From positions 1-58,221 of the IMG/VR virus record IMGVR_UViG_3300010413_000034: a stretch of 58,221 nt of DNA, one strand, 5' to 3'. A program made the translations under genes and the position numbers. Source of the DNA: a virus. Of this stretch, positions 18,130 to 28,036 are shown one piece after another (the stretch's first letter is position 1; each line of letters opens with the position of its first letter). The notes under the pieces were generated by a model, which did no database searches, was not told the origin of the DNA, and saw nothing but the letters and a program-made list of their open reading frames with translations.

Positions 18130-19028
18130 TATATTTCCTCTATTTCATAATTTGCTCTATAATAATTAGGAGCAAATTCGGAATATTTTGGTATTTTTGT
18201 TAATTTTACTATCCCACTGTAATCTATTTCTTTATCTCTAGATAGATCTCCTGGGAAGCAAGACATAAAGAAATCTTTTCTTAATCCAACACTACGAAGC
18301 CCGTGCTGTATACTTATTCTACTGCTTTCTGGTATTGTATTTAAAGAAAATTGCCATTTTCTATATGGCGTTGAAAAATTTGATTTTAAACTTCCGGATT
18401 GCGTTCTATACTGTTGAGTATTCTCTTCCCAACTTAAAGAATGACCAAAAGATATATTATATGGAACCTCTATATATTCTCCTATAATTAATCGCCCAAT
18501 TTCAAAATAAGTAATTAATGAATTTGGAACATCTAGTTCCTCTACGGGATCATCTATAGATAATCGTATGACAAAAGATTTAACATTATAAACTACAGAA
18601 TCAATCCAATGTACTAAATTCTTAACTGGTTGAAATTCATCCTCCTTTATAACATCAAATCCCCAAGCATCAATACCCCATAGGAATACACCCCATGGAA
18701 GTATTTCGCTTGCTTGACTACCTTCAGTTATAAGTTGTGTTTCAGAACTATAAAGTAAATTAGAAAAACTAGTTTCCCCATATAAATTAATAGTATATCT
18801 AGTATTTAATGTAAAATTATGTGCTCCTAAAATTATAGCTGAAACAGCTTTAGAAGAGTTAAAAATTCCCTTTATTTCTATTGTGGAATTATCTACTGTA
18901 CGCATAACTTTAGCTTTAGATGAAAATTTCAAATTTTCAATATTTAATACTGGATCTGTAGTAGCTAAACTAGTAAATAATGAGGAAGTATCAACATAAT
19001 TATTTAATACAAATCTTAATTTAGACAT
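18129..19028 (-). CDS. Tail-tip structural protein
   Basis: This protein of about 299 residues follows the hub protein and precedes the fibre. I take ATG 19028 (MSKLRFVLNN), which overlaps the hub stop as TAATG and lies 10 bases after GGAGG. The ATG at 19037 would be too close to that ribosome site. The sequence is beta-rich with a WGVFLWGIDAWGF loop (about 115-127). It lacks diagnostic enzymatic motifs. The position suggests a baseplate or distal tail component that holds the fibre. The family was not identified. Confidence 0.65.
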   Translation of the reverse strand: MSKLRFVLNNYVDTSSLFTSLATTDPVLNIENLKFSSKAKVMRTVDNSTIEIKGIFNSSKAVSAIILGAHNFTLNTRYTINLYGETSFSNLLYSSETQLITEGSQASEILPWGVFLWGIDAWGFDVIKEDEFQPVKNLVHWIDSVVYNVKSFVIRLSIDDPVEELDVPNSLITYFEIGRLIIGEYIEVPYNISFGHSLSWEENTQQYRTQSGSLKSNFSTPYRKWQFSLNTIPESSRISIQHGLRSVGLRKDFFMSCFPGDLSRDKEIDYSGIVKLTKIPKYSEFAPNYYRANYEIEEI

Positions 19029-22000
19029 TATATCCATACCTCCAAAGTTACAAATTTATTTATAGGATCTTCATTAATACCTATTACTAATCCCTTTTTA
19101 CCAGATGAGAAATCAAATCTAAAATGGGTTATTTTTATTATAGAACCCACATTTATAGTTAGTGGTACAGCTGTAGCCTGTACACTATATATAAATCTTT
19201 TTTGTTTTCTTAATTGAATTCTTCTATTTGCCTCATTTAAAGCATCTTGTTTATTATATAATAATGTTTCCTGTACCTCATCTTCTTCTAGTAAAGGATA
19301 CATATCATTTATATACGTAATTGGGTTGGCAACATTTACAATCTTATATTCTGATGTAATATTTTCTAGAACTTCTAATTCTTGTTCTACAACTATACCA
19401 GCAAGAGCTCCTTTATCTTGAACAGTCCAATTTTTCTTATAGCTTAATTTTATATTCTTTTTAGGAATTTCTATGTCAGATAAAGTTAATCCGTTTTCTA
19501 GAATTTGATCTTCTGGTAGTTCTAGACTATATGGTTGTGTAGCTGGATCTTTAAATTGAGTTAATTGTACCAAATTATTTGTTTTATTAAATCTTATGAA
19601 GGCACCTACAGAAGAAGATATTTTATTTAATAACTCTTTTACCTCTTCTTCATCCTCTATATATAAGCCCATTACACTTGTATTTGGAAACCCATTTACA
19701 CCATTTGGATCAAAACTATCTGGATCAAGATTATCTATCGTAACACTTGTTTTCTCTAATAGTAACCACTCAATTAAATGTGCTGCACTATGTAAAACTA
19801 AGGAATAAGGATAAACACCAGGGGAAGTTTCAGCTAAAGAAGATCTTGTGGATTGTCCAATAACATCACAAGTAATTTGTTGTCCTAAATCATGCACTAA
19901 TAATCTAAAACAACCTTTTGATAAATCAACTTCATAATCTCCTGCATCAACTATTGCACCATTAGATCTAACTTCTGTAATAGCTTGTATACTTCCATCA
20001 TGTATTTGATATACATGGTTATATGCATCAATTAATTTAGGAGAAATATTAAAACAATATCCTAAACAGATAGGTGCTGGCGTATTTACAATACTTTCTG
20101 GTATACTAACTATATCTGGATCAAAAACTACAGGAGGAACATCTTTAGTATCTGCAGTAAATGTACTTGATGCTAAAATATTCTCTACATAAGATAATGT
20201 TATAGTATTTGATTGTACGGATACTGAAAGTATCTGGTCTTTGTCCCTAACATCAATGGTTATTTTATCAACACTACTAGAAGTAAATTTATTTATTATA
20301 CCATCAAATATTAATATAAATTGTTCTTTTGTCCATAAAGGATCTCCCAGATATATTTTTAACGGATGGCCTTCCCAACCATATTTAAGAAGTTCATCCA
20401 AATCTCCTTCTGGATTTAATAATTCAATCGCTCCAATAGTAGAAGATAAATCTATTCTAGAAGAAACTTCCGGAATATCATTTACTATTTCATCATAATA
20501 TATACTATTTACTGTATTACCATAAATATCTATAAAAGAGTCGCCCTGTTTCAATATATATGGAAAAGTACCAAAATAACCTACAGAGGTTTCGGTACCA
20601 TTATGATATCCAGCCTCTACTAAAATAATTTTATTATTATCTGTTTCTAGCCAATCTTGATTACCTGTTTTTACTAGGCCTAATAAAGTTATGGTGAAGT
20701 CTACTATTATTCCGTCTTGTGTAACTCTTACCACTATAGTATCAGACCAATTAACACTAGTAGTAATTGTATAAGTAATTATTCCGGTATTTGGGTCTAT
20801 AATAGCACTTCCAAGAGCTGGTTGGGCTGTAATACTATATACTTGAGGGCCAGTTAGTGCACTATATACTAAATCTGCAGCATTTATAAGAATTTCTGTC
20901 TCTTCACCTGGGAGCGCACTTATAGACATTGTAACATCTGGAGCATATAGCTGGGGTTCTACAGTTATATAGATATTTCCATATACTGGAGGAGATAGTG
21001 GAAATCCATCACCATAAATTTCATAAGTTGCGGTAGCAATACCACTATCTATAGTAGGAGTAAAATCTACATCAGCACCATTATTTATAATATTAAATGA
21101 GCCACCAAATATATTACTTAATGCTCCAATACTATATGTAGCAGTAGTTTCTGTTAAAAATTCCTCTGTCGTTGTTTCTGTAATTTCTTCTTCTGTATAT
21201 GTTTCAGTAATAATTCTGTTAACATTTACTACAATGTCATTACTTAATGGAGATGGTATCAATACTTGAAGACCAGTACCGGCCCCTATAGTATAAGTAT
21301 CGTTTGTTACAATTATTTGTGAATTCGGATCTTCTTCATCTTCTAAATATACATTTATTGTTACTGTTGCACTACTAAACTCTGAACTTGCATCTACTAT
21401 TTCATAAGTAAAGCTATCTTGACCAATATAATCTGTGTCTGGTTGATATATTACATAATTTGAATTTCTTATTACGTACCCATGATTTGTTCTTACTTGT
21501 ATAGGCGTAGTTTGAACAACATTATTTAACTTATATATAGTTAAATTTGTACCTATATCATTATTTAATACAAAAATATTAGTTTTAGAATTTATAGTAC
21601 CATCATACTTTGCATTTTGTGGTATTGAAGCTATATCATTATTAGCTTGAATTCCACTAATTTGAACATTAACATTTAAGTTATTTCCATAAGCAAATCC
21701 ATCATAAACAGTCAATACAAAAGAGTCAAAAAAGTTGCTAGAATTATCATGTGTATATTCTATCCCTGAACTAGTTATAGAAAGAGAACCATGAGCAGGT
21801 GCCACACTTTGTGCATATACTAAAGTGTCGCCATCAGCATCTGCAGCCCAGGCACTTCCTGTACTTAAACCTGTAGGAATCGATAATCCGGTTTTAGGAT
21901 TTACAAAAGTACTTCCACCCTTGCTAGCTTTCAAAAATACATTAGAAGCTGGTACAGGTAAAGTATTTCCTAATGTTCCTGAAACCACTCCTGTAGCTGT

Positions 22001-25000
22001 ATTATTTAACGAATCTCTTAAAGTATAAGTATATGAATAACTTCCAACATTTGATCCTGGATCAAATAATATTGTAGAGCCATTTGTTGTAACAGTACAG
22101 TTTAATGTATTCCAACTACCTGTTGGCTGCTGTATTGTCACTGTTCCACCAGTAGGATTTGTAAAATAACCTAATGCTAAAATATCATGAGTTATTTGAG
22201 CACTATTATGCTTTACAATACCAAAATCCGCATCTCCATCAATAGTTGCCTGAGTAATTGTTATCCCAGTAGTTCCACCAGAGGCTTGTGTTATATTATA
22301 ATTATCTAATGTTAGCGCACTTGTTCCTATATTGGTAACATACCAACCAGTATATGGTAAATTACATATTTCTAAAGTACCACCAGTTCCACCACCCAAA
22401 CAATCTATATTAGTTGGACATTGCATCCATCCAGAAACTCCACCTACAGCATTTATTCTATCTAATACACTAGTTTGTTTCCACCAAGTGCCATTCCAAC
22501 AAGCGTGTGTAATTCCATGGGCTGGATCCATTACCCAATTCCATAGATCTTCTTCTGTATCATTATCTAATGCAGAAGCACTACCTATAGTACTTTGTAC
22601 CAGATCACCCACATAATTATCATAGATATAAAGTTGAAAAGGAGTTGGACTTCTGCCACCAAAATCTGTATGTAAATCCGCCTCTTTAATAGCTCCTCCA
22701 TTAGCAACCATATAATCTACTAATTCAGGAATTAGTGTTGAACTAGTTCCTGCATCATTAATAAAGTTACCTCCTAAAGCATACCAATGATTTGGAACTG
22801 CTGCAACGCCTGCATCTAATTGACGCTTTAACTGTGCAACATACCCTTCTGGACTATAATTTGGATCAGAAGGCTCGCAGCCAAAGCCTATAGAAGATTC
22901 TCCTCCCTGTAAACCCTCAAAAAACGGTTTTCCATTCATATGAGCACCTACAGCCTGTATAAGTGCTATATATCTATCCATTAAATTAGAGTTCCATAAA
23001 ACCGCGCAAATACCTCTAATTATACAAACCCCGTCTTTAGTTTTGTGTGTAACCCAATATCCACCGCCATAAGTTGGACTTTCTAAGTAAGTAGGTAATA
23101 CAGTATTATTTGGATTATTTTCCTCAAAATGCCTATCCCTTAGTTCTATAATAGAATATTTACCTTGTGCAGCTAAATAGTTATAATTTTCATCTAATTT
23201 TGTGAAATCATACGCTGTTCCAGCATCATTTTCTATTTCATTCCATGCAATTTCCCACATTACACCAATAACATTAGGTTCACTAAATATCCAAGCCCAA
23301 TCTTCCTTAATTTGATCTGTCCAAGCTTTTACATAATGACCTGGATGAAAACTTTGCGCACCAGCACCACCAGGAGGTTCGGGCTGTGAAAATGTTCCTA
23401 TAGAAATATCATCTATTAAAACTTTTCCTATATTATTAGTTGGATCCCAATCAACTTTTACATTTATTTGGCCAATAGGAATAGGTATAGTCCAAGGACC
23501 ACCTAGTTGTGTCCTTAAACCTCCTGCATCAAAATGATTGACAACAATTCTTCCATTACCACCATTTATTCTAACTTCTATAGCTTCTGCTGAAGATGCA
23601 TCAAAGTCTGTAATATTAGTTCTACATGGAAATATTTTTATAGTATTATTTAAATCATTTTTAAAATCTAAATCTACAGATAATACTCTATCTGTAGTAG
23701 CTTTTGAATTTATATATGCACCGACATCTGCTGCTGTATGTGTTACTCTATTTGCACTTACAACTACACTTCCTGTATCTGTAGTTGGCGAAGTTGCTAT
23801 TCTATTTTCCATATTTAATGGAATTATCGTATTTATTGGCTTTCCTGCTGCGATAAGAGCAGCATTACCATCCATAACATTACCATTTATATAACTTTTA
23901 ACCCAAGCAACAAAATTATAATCTCTATCATCTATACCTTGAACTATTTCCTGAGCTGTTATTCCTGGAAATTTGTTATTTGTTAGAGCGCTGACAGTAA
24001 CGCATCTAGCCATATGATTCTTTGGTGGTGTGCGATAATTTGAATCAAATATTAATTGAGCCGTGGTTCCATCAGTGGTAGGAAAAAAATCTGGTTCGTA
24101 TTGCCCACAACCAGCACTATAATAAGCCGGTATAATTATGCTCTCTAAATCATTTCCATGATTTGCACCTATCATAGTAGGAATTTTCGGTAGATATTCT
24201 ACTGAGGCATTATATACTCTTTCTTCTTGTCTATACTTTTCACCATTACTTACAGCAATATCAAAATCCGATGGGACTATACCCTTAAAACCCTCTGCAG
24301 ATTCTGCAGTTATTACACCTACAATAGTGTCTTCATTCTGATACTTAATAGAGAATTGCCTTAGTAATTCAATATATCTATCTTGCACAACAGGGTCCCA
24401 AAATCTTGCAATAAATCCATTTTTAGTGCAAGCAACCCCATAATACCCATTTGTAGTTATACTTGGTCTATCAAACTGATAATTATCACTGAATCCATAT
24501 TTTTGATTAGTTAATATATATCTTGGAATAGTTCCTACTGGTGTTGTTATGCTAAAATCTCTATTATTAAACGAAACTATTAATTTTTTATTATGTGGTT
24601 TTAAAAAATTAACAAATAAATCTATCAAAGACCAATCGTATACACCTTCAACATTGTCCTCAAAATTACCCCAAACACTATTCATTAATACACCATCTAA
24701 TTGATCTGTATATTCTGGATCAAAAATGAAAGAATATGCATCTGGTATATTATCATTATCTTGTTGCTTTATAAAATGACCAGGTTGCCAATTTAAGGTA
24801 ATTGGAGTAGTGGGTGTGCTCAGATTACTTGGTCTATCTGTATGAATAAACCAATTATTGTCTTCTAAAACAGGTATAATTCCAGTATAAAAATCCCAAT
24901 TTGGATCACCATCAAATTTAGTATTCCAAAAAATAACATTACAACTTAAACTATTTATTGCAACATCATATGCAACTGCAGGTCCTGCACTTGCGATCCT

Positions 25001-28000
25001 ATCGGCTCGCTGATTTTCTATTGCTAATGGTATTCTTCCAGCAAATTCTGGGTATAATTCATATGCTTGAGTTTTTGGTAGTCCATCACCATCTAAATAA
25101 GTATCAAATAAATCTGGGCCAGAAATTCCTCCTCCAATAGACTCCATATTTTCAAAAATAGATAACATTCCTGGTTCATCTGAGCTAATAAAATTAGCTA
25201 ATTGAAGTGCAGGAGTTTTTGGAAAATGAGATGCTAAAGACTTTTCTGTTTCTATTAACCCTGTTAAATATTCCTGCGGTGTAGGAGTAATATCTGCTGG
25301 TGGATTAGATAAAGCGGTTTCATCTAAAGAAATAAATGAAATTCTATCATCATTATCATATGCTTCACCTAAAGCTCTGAATAAATTATCTACTTTTTCT
25401 CTAACCCATGGCTTCCAAATAGCTACCGCTAATTTTGGATCTGGAGTAGAGCTACCACTTAAATAATAATATGCACCAGGATCATTAGGGTGATCAGGAT
25501 TTGGTGGAGATAGCCACACATTATCCATTGCATCGTATACACCTAACCAATCTGGAGCTGCAGTATATTCTAATTTACTAAAATTATGCTCTTTAATTCC
25601 AATCATTATTAGGCTTCTTTTACCATTACCGGTCTGCCATAAAGATTGTACATCTGCCTCTATTTCTGAAAAGTCAAAAACTCCCTCGGTTGGCTCTAAG
25701 TTTTTCCAGAAAAACTTTAATTTTGCACCAACAAATTGATCATATTGAGCAATTTTATTTTTTGCATCATTAGTTTCTCCTTGCATTACATAATGCCCAG
25801 GATACCATTTTTTAACTGTAGAACTAGTAGTTCCAACAGAAGCTTTCCACGAATTTCCAGACACAGATTCAATTTGGCCATTTAAATAGCCATTAGTTTC
25901 AAAAGTATCATTAACTAATGTAGCTCCCGTCCCTGTGCTAGCCTGACTTATATTTACAGATACTGTTGTAGTACTACTTAAATCATTAATAGAATCATAT
26001 GCAGTATATGTAAACCTAGCTTCTCCTATAAATCCTGCTAATGGTTCGAAGTCAACTACAGTATTATCACCAGCGTTAATTTTTGTATTTGTTTGATGAC
26101 ACCCTATTCCAGGAATTACAGAACTAACTATAAGCCCGGTAGGAGGACTAGAACCATTTATATCTATATCATTATCTAATACTGCTAATTGTAGTGGCCA
26201 GGTAGTATTGTTAGGGTATGCGTATACATTTGGTCTAGCTAATATTCCTTCTACTGTTGCTGCTTGCCATGCACCTATATTTAAATAATTAGATAGACGT
26301 ACAGGATCCCCCGAATTCCATGTAATCGGAGAATCTACATCTATTTGATTTGTGCTATAATTTATTGCTAATATATTTACTGGAGAATTATTTCCAATAG
26401 TTATTATATCTGGTTGTACAGTTATTCCATCCACGGATGAGATAATCCCGCCTGTAGATGCTCCTCCATCATGAAACCAAGAAGCATCTGCTACTGTAAT
26501 TTTTGTCCCTGTTCCAGAATTTACTGTATTTGTTTCTTCTTCTGCACTTAAATAAGCTGGAGATGAAGAACTTATTTCAAATGTGTCTAAGGTTACATTT
26601 ATAGATGGACTACCTACAGTTCCTGATGTTACCAAATATGGCGAAAGAGAATTAACAAATCCAGGAGTATCAGATTGTATATTTCCACTAACATTCGTTC
26701 CAAATGTTGTTTCTAAATTAGTAATAGTATCTACATCTGTTATAGAAAATGCAACTTCACAATTTGCTGGCAACAAATTGCTTATAATTTTATTATTCCC
26801 AAACTTATCTAACCCTGCATAGGTAATTAAATCAACTAAATATATAGGATAAGACTTATACGGAGAAGATGTTAAATTAGATCTTGCATTTAATGGGGAT
26901 AGTACTACATTATTAACTATATTATTTTTAAATATATTTCCCGTTTCTGCTATAGACCCTGGCTTGTTGTTAGCAAGAAGACCCCATCCAGATCCATTTA
27001 TATAAGCTATTGTGTTATGAGATATTCTCATATTAGTAGCTGGAGCTGAAGCTGCGGATCCGGTAGTAGAAGTTATAGCTTGTCCAGCTTTGTGATCGAA
27101 AACAACATTTCCTCTTGCTATAGTTTGATTTCCAGATAGTTTTAGCGCTTCTACGTCTGCATTATCTATACTTCTGGCAGTATGTTGTATTACATTTTTA
27201 ATAAATCTATTTCTAACACCTGTATTTGTTCCTCCTGCTGTTCCTGAGCTGCCTATGTCTGCCCCAAGATTACCAGCATAATCTCCAGCCAGTAATTCTC
27301 CTATAGCAGTACCTATATATTCCCAGTCATTCCTTATAGAATTTTCTAAAATAAAACAATCATGCCCTTTAATATCTATACATCTACTACCACCCCAATG
27401 TAAATTATTCTTATACAACACTAATCTTTTTGCTTCTGCTGCGGAATTAGAATATATATGCACTCCAGTATCTGTTAATGTAAGGTCTGGATTTGTAATT
27501 TTCCAATTACCAACATAAGATAAATCACAATATAAAAACTGGCAATCTGAGTGTGGACCAGTTTCATGTATAGAACCTATTACTGATCCACCAGTATTTG
27601 CATATACTAAATGCTTACCTATACAATTATTGGTATTTCCAAGTACAATATTAGCTTCTGGTAAATTTGATGAAGGAGCCAAAAATGTACCGTCTAATTT
27701 AATACCACTTACAGTAACAAAATCTAACCCACTAAAATCTATGCAAGGTTGTGGTGCAGATGAAAAATCAGGAAACGATGATTTATGTGTTCCAGTAACT
27801 TCTTCATCTGCCACCCCATCTAATACATTAGCAACTATTCTAATTCTTGTAGTATCACTAGTGCCGCTTTTTACTGGCTTAATTCTACTAGTAAAAGATC
27901 CAGTTAAAAGATAGGCTGTATCTCCTGGACTAATATTAGAATTCATTACTGCTATTGAACACGGATTTCCAGCGCTAGAACTATTCCAAGCTGCGGTTCC

Positions 28001-28027
28001 GTTTTGTGATACCCAATTTGTTGCCAT
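19028..28027 (-). CDS. Giant fusion: beta-helix, three glycosidase-like barrels, beta-sandwich repeats, tail hub
   Basis: At 2999 residues this is the largest gene here. Residues about 1-590 look like a right-handed parallel beta-helix (stacked Asn/Gly turns such as NNLHWGG and SHNTIAYINGS). Cadherin/VCBS-like repeats occur at about 600-690 and 1930-2440 (LDNDID, FTYTAYDS, DSFTYEIVD). Three diverged TIM-barrel glycosidase-like modules begin YPGHYV (about 737-1070), QPGHFI (about 1077-1405) and HPGHYV (about 1559-1875), with a LamG-like domain at about 1405-1550. Each barrel has a strand-end Glu (LDETAL, TAESAEG, GGESSIG). Residues about 2450-2999 resemble a siphovirus hub, with YQIHDGSIQAITEVRSNG. 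It follows the tape measure, the usual hub position. Start: ATG after AGAGGAAAAA. Confidence 0.8.
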   Translation of the reverse strand: MATNWVSQNGTAAWNSSSAGNPCSIAVMNSNISPGDTAYLLTGSFTSRIKPVKSGTSDTTRIRIVANVLDGVADEEVTGTHKSSFPDFSSAPQPCIDFSGLDFVTVSGIKLDGTFLAPSSNLPEANIVLGNTNNCIGKHLVYANTGGSVIGSIHETGPHSDCQFLYCDLSYVGNWKITNPDLTLTDTGVHIYSNSAAEAKRLVLYKNNLHWGGSRCIDIKGHDCFILENSIRNDWEYIGTAIGELLAGDYAGNLGADIGSSGTAGGTNTGVRNRFIKNVIQHTARSIDNADVEALKLSGNQTIARGNVVFDHKAGQAITSTTGSAASAPATNMRISHNTIAYINGSGWGLLANNKPGSIAETGNIFKNNIVNNVVLSPLNARSNLTSSPYKSYPIYLVDLITYAGLDKFGNNKIISNLLPANCEVAFSITDVDTITNLETTFGTNVSGNIQSDTPGFVNSLSPYLVTSGTVGSPSINVTLDTFEISSSSPAYLSAEEETNTVNSGTGTKITVADASWFHDGGASTGGIISSVDGITVQPDIITIGNNSPVNILAINYSTNQIDVDSPITWNSGDPVRLSNYLNIGAWQAATVEGILARPNVYAYPNNTTWPLQLAVLDNDIDINGSSPPTGLIVSSVIPGIGCHQTNTKINAGDNTVVDFEPLAGFIGEARFTYTAYDSINDLSSTTTVSVNISQASTGTGATLVNDTFETNGYLNGQIESVSGNSWKASVGTTSSTVKKWYPGHYVMQGETNDAKNKIAQYDQFVGAKLKFFWKNLEPTEGVFDFSEIEADVQSLWQTGNGKRSLIMIGIKEHNFSKLEYTAAPDWLGVYDAMDNVWLSPPNPDHPNDPGAYYYLSGSSTPDPKLAVAIWKPWVREKVDNLFRALGEAYDNDDRISFISLDETALSNPPADITPTPQEYLTGLIETEKSLASHFPKTPALQLANFISSDEPGMLSIFENMESIGGGISGPDLFDTYLDGDGLPKTQAYELYPEFAGRIPLAIENQRADRIASAGPAVAYDVAINSLSCNVIFWNTKFDGDPNWDFYTGIIPVLEDNNWFIHTDRPSNLSTPTTPITLNWQPGHFIKQQDNDNIPDAYSFIFDPEYTDQLDGVLMNSVWGNFEDNVEGVYDWSLIDLFVNFLKPHNKKLIVSFNNRDFSITTPVGTIPRYILTNQKYGFSDNYQFDRPSITTNGYYGVACTKNGFIARFWDPVVQDRYIELLRQFSIKYQNEDTIVGVITAESAEGFKGIVPSDFDIAVSNGEKYRQEERVYNASVEYLPKIPTMIGANHGNDLESIIIPAYYSAGCGQYEPDFFPTTDGTTAQLIFDSNYRTPPKNHMARCVTVSALTNNKFPGITAQEIVQGIDDRDYNFVAWVKSYINGNVMDGNAALIAAGKPINTIIPLNMENRIATSPTTDTGSVVVSANRVTHTAADVGAYINSKATTDRVLSVDLDFKNDLNNTIKIFPCRTNITDFDASSAEAIEVRINGGNGRIVVNHFDAGGLRTQLGGPWTIPIPIGQINVKVDWDPTNNIGKVLIDDISIGTFSQPEPPGGAGAQSFHPGHYVKAWTDQIKEDWAWIFSEPNVIGVMWEIAWNEIENDAGTAYDFTKLDENYNYLAAQGKYSIIELRDRHFEENNPNNTVLPTYLESPTYGGGYWVTHKTKDGVCIIRGICAVLWNSNLMDRYIALIQAVGAHMNGKPFFEGLQGGESSIGFGCEPSDPNYSPEGYVAQLKRQLDAGVAAVPNHWYALGGNFINDAGTSSTLIPELVDYMVANGGAIKEADLHTDFGGRSPTPFQLYIYDNYVGDLVQSTIGSASALDNDTEEDLWNWVMDPAHGITHACWNGTWWKQTSVLDRINAVGGVSGWMQCPTNIDCLGGGTGGTLEICNLPYTGWYVTNIGTSALTLDNYNITQASGGTTGITITQATIDGDADFGIVKHNSAQITHDILALGYFTNPTGGTVTIQQPTGSWNTLNCTVTTNGSTILFDPGSNVGSYSYTYTLRDSLNNTATGVVSGTLGNTLPVPASNVFLKASKGGSTFVNPKTGLSIPTGLSTGSAWAADADGDTLVYAQSVAPAHGSLSITSSGIEYTHDNSSNFFDSFVLTVYDGFAYGNNLNVNVQISGIQANNDIASIPQNAKYDGTINSKTNIFVLNNDIGTNLTIYKLNNVVQTTPIQVRTNHGYVIRNSNYVIYQPDTDYIGQDSFTYEIVDASSEFSSATVTINVYLEDEEDPNSQIIVTNDTYTIGAGTGLQVLIPSPLSNDIVVNVNRIITETYTEEEITETTTEEFLTETTATYSIGALSNIFGGSFNIINNGADVDFTPTIDSGIATATYEIYGDGFPLSPPVYGNIYITVEPQLYAPDVTMSISALPGEETEILINAADLVYSALTGPQVYSITAQPALGSAIIDPNTGIITYTITTSVNWSDTIVVRVTQDGIIVDFTITLLGLVKTGNQDWLETDNNKIILVEAGYHNGTETSVGYFGTFPYILKQGDSFIDIYGNTVNSIYYDEIVNDIPEVSSRIDLSSTIGAIELLNPEGDLDELLKYGWEGHPLKIYLGDPLWTKEQFILIFDGIINKFTSSSVDKITIDVRDKDQILSVSVQSNTITLSYVENILASSTFTADTKDVPPVVFDPDIVSIPESIVNTPAPICLGYCFNISPKLIDAYNHVYQIHDGSIQAITEVRSNGAIVDAGDYEVDLSKGCFRLLVHDLGQQITCDVIGQSTRSSLAETSPGVYPYSLVLHSAAHLIEWLLLEKTSVTIDNLDPDSFDPNGVNGFPNTSVMGLYIEDEEEVKELLNKISSSVGAFIRFNKTNNLVQLTQFKDPATQPYSLELPEDQILENGLTLSDIEIPKKNIKLSYKKNWTVQDKGALAGIVVEQELEVLENITSEYKIVNVANPITYINDMYPLLEEDEVQETLLYNKQDALNEANRRIQLRKQKRFIYSVQATAVPLTINVGSIIKITHFRFDFSSGKKGLVIGINEDPINKFVTLEVWI

Positions 28028-28036
28028 TTTTTCCTC

